Origin: Gammaproteobacteria bacterium
Lineage (GTDB): Bacteria > Pseudomonadota > Gammaproteobacteria > Xanthomonadales > SZUA-36
Assembly: GCA_030426265.1 (NCBI GenBank)
Contig: JAUHYP010000004.1
Coordinates: 1-64,000, forward strand
Length of the DNA: 64,000 bases
Direction: 5' to 3'
Under the pieces are notes generated by a model. It searched no databases, was not told the origin of the DNA, and saw only the letters and a program-made list of their open reading frames with translations. The stretch's first letter is position 1. Every line of letters starts with the position of its first letter. The translations under genes and the position numbers were made by a program. Below are positions 61,228-64,000 of the stretch, in pieces.

Positions 61228-62466
61228 ATGGCCCTCCTCACCGCTTCGCAAGTCCGAAAACGCCATGCGGCCCGCCTTACGGAGGTCGGGCAGGCGCTGG
61301 CCGATGCGGCCGACTCTGCGCGTCTCACCGTCCTGTGCATTCCGCGACACGGCCACGGCACGACACGCATTTGCATCGAGCGGCTGTACGAGACCATCGA
61401 CGAGCCATTCACGGTGCTCTACATCGATATCGGTTCACCCCCGGCCGTGGCGGCCGAACTGCAGCAGATGGCGTCCGAATTGCCGGGCTTCACCTGTCTG
61501 CGGATCGATGAGTGGACCTCGCGGCAGAGCGCCCGCCTGCTGGTGCTGGACCACATCGCCACCCCTTACACCCTGCTGATCGACAACAACATGCGGGTCG
61601 AACCCGGGTGCGTGGCCAGGCTGGTGGCGACGGCGGAGCGTTGCGAGGCGGCCGTGGTGTCACCGCTGATCCTGATGCAGGGCGGGCGGGTGCATTTCAG
61701 CGGCTCGCGCATCGAGCCCATCGGCGGTGATCGTGTCCGGCGCACCCAGACCACCCCGGAATGCCGCATGGGCCGCCACTGGCGCGATGCCGACCCGCAA
61801 TTGACGGAGATGGATTTCGCCGAGAGCCACTGTGCCCTGTTGCGCACGGAAGCCTTTCGCGGGCGGGCGGCCGAACTGTTCATCGAACAGGCGCACAACA
61901 GCCACAGCCTGGCCGTCGCCAGCTTCCTGTTGAAGCGCGAGCACGGTGAGCGGCTGGTTGTGGAACAGGAAGCGCACGCCAGCATCCTGCCGCTGGGTTT
62001 CGGCTATGACATTCCCTGGCTGTTTGGCTGCTACAACGACCTGGAGGCCTTCCAGGACAGCTACGTGTGCCATGAGCGGTTCATCGGCAAATCCGCCGAC
62101 CCCATGCTCAAGCACCTGGGCTGGCATCGCAAACACCTTTTGTCGGTATTGCTCACGGTGCCGGCGGATCACCCCGAGGCGCGGGACCGCATGATGACCA
62201 CCGACGAGGTGCCCGACTCGGTCGTGGGGTACGACGTCGCTTTGCCGAAGGATGCCGTGAAGCGGGTGCACGATACCCTGATGCCCATGATGCGGGCACG
62301 CTACCCGGAGTGGGTCGCGCACTTCACCGTCTGGCTGTACCGCCTGGATGCGATGATGCGGCAAACCCCGCAGATGGCGGAAAAGCTGAGCCGGATCAGC
62401 GCCCGGCGCAGCCGACCCGGGCCGCTATCGGCCCGGATCGATCACTGGCAAGCGCGCTTTCTGTAG
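61228..62466 (+). CDS. Glycosyltransferase-like protein (GT2/GT-A type)
   Basis: A 412-residue soluble protein. The GT-A-like core has RLTVLCIPRHGHGTTRICIE, FTVLYIDIGSP, TPYTLLIDNNMRVEPGCVA (an aspartate pair region like DxD), AAVVSPLILMQGG, and FAESHCALLRTEAF with later FIEQAHNSH. The C-terminal third is helical, with many charged residues. The family is recognisable but remote, and no donor can be proposed. It stands alone on the plus strand between minus-strand genes of exported proteins and apparently has no ribosome-binding site. Confidence 0.68.
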   Translation: MALLTASQVRKRHAARLTEVGQALADAADSARLTVLCIPRHGHGTTRICIERLYETIDEPFTVLYIDIGSPPAVAAELQQMASELPGFTCLRIDEWTSRQSARLLVLDHIATPYTLLIDNNMRVEPGCVARLVATAERCEAAVVSPLILMQGGRVHFSGSRIEPIGGDRVRRTQTTPECRMGRHWRDADPQLTEMDFAESHCALLRTEAFRGRAAELFIEQAHNSHSLAVASFLLKREHGERLVVEQEAHASILPLGFGYDIPWLFGCYNDLEAFQDSYVCHERFIGKSADPMLKHLGWHRKHLLSVLLTVPADHPEARDRMMTTDEVPDSVVGYDVALPKDAVKRVHDTLMPMMRARYPEWVAHFTVWLYRLDAMMRQTPQMAEKLSRISARRSRPGPLSARIDHWQARFL

Positions 62467-62486
62467 CTGGCCCGCCAGGGCTCAAC

Positions 62487-63149
62487 TCAATTCGAATGTT
62501 TGCGCCGGTTCAGGGACGAAACACCCAGAAAGCCAAGCAGCAGGGCCATCAACAGGATGCTCCATTGTGACAGCGTGGGCACCGGGGTCGGGGGAGGGCC
62601 TGGAGGTGCGGCGTTCACATCCTGTGTTTCCAGGCGGATGGCAGGCATCACGGAGTTGCCGGTGTTACCGGCGGAAGTGCCGTCGATGACCTCAAAACCG
62701 TCCTGGGTGAACGTCACGTTGCCGTTGTTGTAGAAGAAGTTCTGGTTTCCGGTGCCTGGGAACGAGAACTCGATGTGGTAGATCGAGCCCGCAGTGAATG
62801 GGATGTTCGGTATGGGAAAGTCGATCCATTCCAGGCCCGAGGTCGTGACGGTCGCGCTTCCGCTGGCCAGGATGGTTTCCCCGGTCTCGACGTCGCCATT
62901 GACGGTCAGCACTTCCGAGACCTTGTAGGACAAGGTCATCCCCGTCAGGTCGTGGAACAGGCCGACCGATGTGATGATCTCGGTGCCCGTCGCCTGGAAT
63001 ACGACGCCTCGGCCTGAGTTCCAGCCGTCGTTGGAATTGGTAGTGAATACCGATCCGGTTGGGTCGTTCGGTGGGACGAATTCGATCACAGCGGCGTGCG
63101 CCGAGTGCGCGAACAGGACAAGCGCCAGGGCCAGAAACTTCCTGATCAT
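62487..63149 (-). CDS. Exported protein with IPTL-CTERM-like sorting signal
   Basis: A 220-residue protein. A signal peptide (FLALALVLFAHSAHAA) is followed by a beta-sandwich-like region (GVVFQATGTEIITSVGLF, IYHIEFSFPGTGNQNFFYNN). A Pro-rich linker (PPGPPPTPVP) leads to TLSQWSILLMALLLGFLGVS and a basic tail NRRKHSN. The VPTLSQW motif, hydrophobic helix and Arg cluster are the tripartite IPTL-CTERM signal (TIGR04174), thought to be processed by an exosortase-like enzyme. AAGGGG lies upstream of the ATG, after an A-rich spacer. Converges with the glycosyltransferase-like gene. Confidence 0.82.
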   Translation of the reverse strand: MIRKFLALALVLFAHSAHAAVIEFVPPNDPTGSVFTTNSNDGWNSGRGVVFQATGTEIITSVGLFHDLTGMTLSYKVSEVLTVNGDVETGETILASGSATVTTSGLEWIDFPIPNIPFTAGSIYHIEFSFPGTGNQNFFYNNGNVTFTQDGFEVIDGTSAGNTGNSVMPAIRLETQDVNAAPPGPPPTPVPTLSQWSILLMALLLGFLGVSSLNRRKHSN

Positions 63150-63246
63150 TATTTTTTTTCCCCTTGTTGTTCAGTGAGCGTTCAATCGTTATGAACGCAT
63201 TCTTGTTGTTGGACGGACCGATAGCAGCGGCCAACGATAGCAGATT

Positions 63247-63852
63247 TCAACCAGGCGAGGGGTCGGGATTTCTTCGGCCGAACAGTTTTAGCCCAAACAG
63301 CACCACGGCCACCAGCAGGCCGATGACCAGGATCGGAATCAGTACGGCAAAGACGGTGGTCAGAACCGAGGCGAACAGTTCCAACGTGGCCACCAGGGGG
63401 TTGCCGAAGCCGCCGGTCGTGGCCGAGGAGGTGCCGCGCGCGAGAACCGTGGTGGCCTGGACCAGTCCACTGGACCCGCCGCCGGCGATGATCGCCGCGG
63501 CCCACTTCATGGCCCCGTCACCGAACACTTCGGGCATCAGCGCGCCACTGAGCATCGTGCCGGCCACGATGGCGGCGGGGCTGGCGATCGTGTCCAGCAG
63601 GTTGTCCACCCACGGTACGTAGAACCCGCCGATCTCGACCACCATCGCCACGCCCAACCCCACGGTGACCATGGGCTGGCCGAGCCAGGCCATGTCATCG
63701 CCGACCAGGGCCTGCAGCACGGTGTCCAGTCCGAAAGGCATCTCCACGCCGGAATTCAGGCACAGGCTGACAAGGAACAGCGGCACGAACACCCGGAAGC
63801 CGCAGGCCGCAGCCAGGCCGATTCCGGTCAGCAGGGCGATGAAGATGTCCAT
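63247..63852 (-). CDS. DUF4126 membrane protein
   Basis: A 201-residue integral membrane protein with about five hydrophobic segments, rich in glycine. FIALLTGIGLAAACGFRVFV, PLFLVSL, VEIGGFYVPWVDNLLDTIAS, PAAIVAGTMLSGAL and NPLVATLELFASVLTTVFAV match the DUF4126 family as I recall it. Function unknown. The ATG at 63852 gives the usual family start; an in-frame TTG at 63879 would add nine residues. Confidence 0.78.
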   Translation of the reverse strand: MDIFIALLTGIGLAAACGFRVFVPLFLVSLCLNSGVEMPFGLDTVLQALVGDDMAWLGQPMVTVGLGVAMVVEIGGFYVPWVDNLLDTIASPAAIVAGTMLSGALMPEVFGDGAMKWAAAIIAGGGSSGLVQATTVLARGTSSATTGGFGNPLVATLELFASVLTTVFAVLIPILVIGLLVAVVLFGLKLFGRRNPDPSPG

Positions 63853-63951
63853 GGGGCAATCCGTACGGAATTGCGACAAGAATAGCCCAATCCGAGCCTG
63901 GCCGGCGTCTAGCCGGCACAGGCGGTCCTGTTCGGGACGGTAGGCGTTTGG

Positions 63952-64000
63952 TCAGTCGTCGAACGAGCTGAGCAGGATGGCGCCATCGAATCCATCGATG
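63952..64000 (-). CDS. C-terminal end of a further minus-strand gene (partial)
   Basis: Reading leftward from the window edge, a frame gives IDGFDGAILLSSFDD and then TGA at 63952. The composition is protein-like and its direction agrees with the neighbour. Only 15 codons are visible, so the identity is unknown. Confidence 0.35.
   Translation of the reverse strand, partial: IDGFDGAILLSSFDD

Noticed and set aside
1-64000. tRNA/rRNA genes, insertion sequences, integrase or phage genes, CRISPR arrays
   Set aside because: I saw no transposase, integrase or terminal-repeat pattern and no cloverleaf-like sequence in the gaps, although a covariance-model search was not possible.

Overview
The window is very GC-rich, with AT-rich DNA confined to a few intergenic gaps, and codes densely on both strands. 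Gene content points to a gammaproteobacterium, probably near the Xanthomonadales/Wenzhouxiangellaceae or Chromatiales. The clues are an exosortase-A-style exopolysaccharide locus, a TIGR02999-type sigma factor next to a Ser/Thr kinase with TPRs, an IPTL-CTERM protein, and a secreted protein with tandem 'DGEGFQ' repeats. The taxonomy is inference.

Left part (1-26967): a hybrid NRPS/PKS cluster. A partial plus-strand gene (1-3941) encodes formyltransferase- and condensation-like remnants, an adenylation domain interrupted by a luciferase-like flavin monooxygenase, and a carrier domain. Two alpha/beta hydrolases follow. A convergent minus-strand block (26967 to 5653) encodes a formyltransferase-like/beta-propeller protein, an A-PCP protein, a KS-AT-ACP-aminotransferase-C-A-PCP megasynthase, a C-A-PCP protein with damaged C and A domains, a second hydrolase pair, a TIGR04325-type methyltransferase, an unknown protein, an alkaline-phosphatase-like protein, a 4'-phosphopantetheinyl transferase and a glycosyltransferase. 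No thioesterase domain is visible. Both hydrolase pairs look like the hydrolase 1 and 2 pair of exosortase-A loci and lack a classical GxSxG serine.

Centre (26968-27467): a 500-bp AT-richer gap from which the biosynthetic block and the polysaccharide operon diverge.

Middle (27468-48643): fifteen tightly packed plus-strand genes for exopolysaccharide synthesis and export. They encode an outer-membrane barrel protein, a Wza-like exporter, a Wzz-like chain-length protein, a BY-kinase-type ATPase, an initiating sugar transferase, a Wzy-like polymerase, a Wzx-like flippase, three further glycosyltransferases, two AsnB-like amidotransferases, a heparinase-like lyase, an AlgD-like nucleotide-sugar dehydrogenase and a beta-helix lipoprotein. 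A hairpin closes the operon.

Right part (48675-64000): a secreted protein with about 34 Pro-Glu repeats, then a regulatory block (RsbT-like ATPase, NarL-type sensor kinase and regulator, an atypical OmpR-type regulator, sigma factor, Ser/Thr kinase with TPRs). Secreted or anchored proteins, a glycosyltransferase-like protein, a DUF4126 membrane protein and the end of one more minus-strand gene follow.

Working model (inference): the NRPS/PKS line makes a small peptide/polyketide containing a beta-amino acid and glycine. It is made alongside, and possibly attached to, an acidic and partly amidated exopolysaccharide. Carrier-bound intermediates would be handled by the unusual hydrolases and not by a thioesterase.
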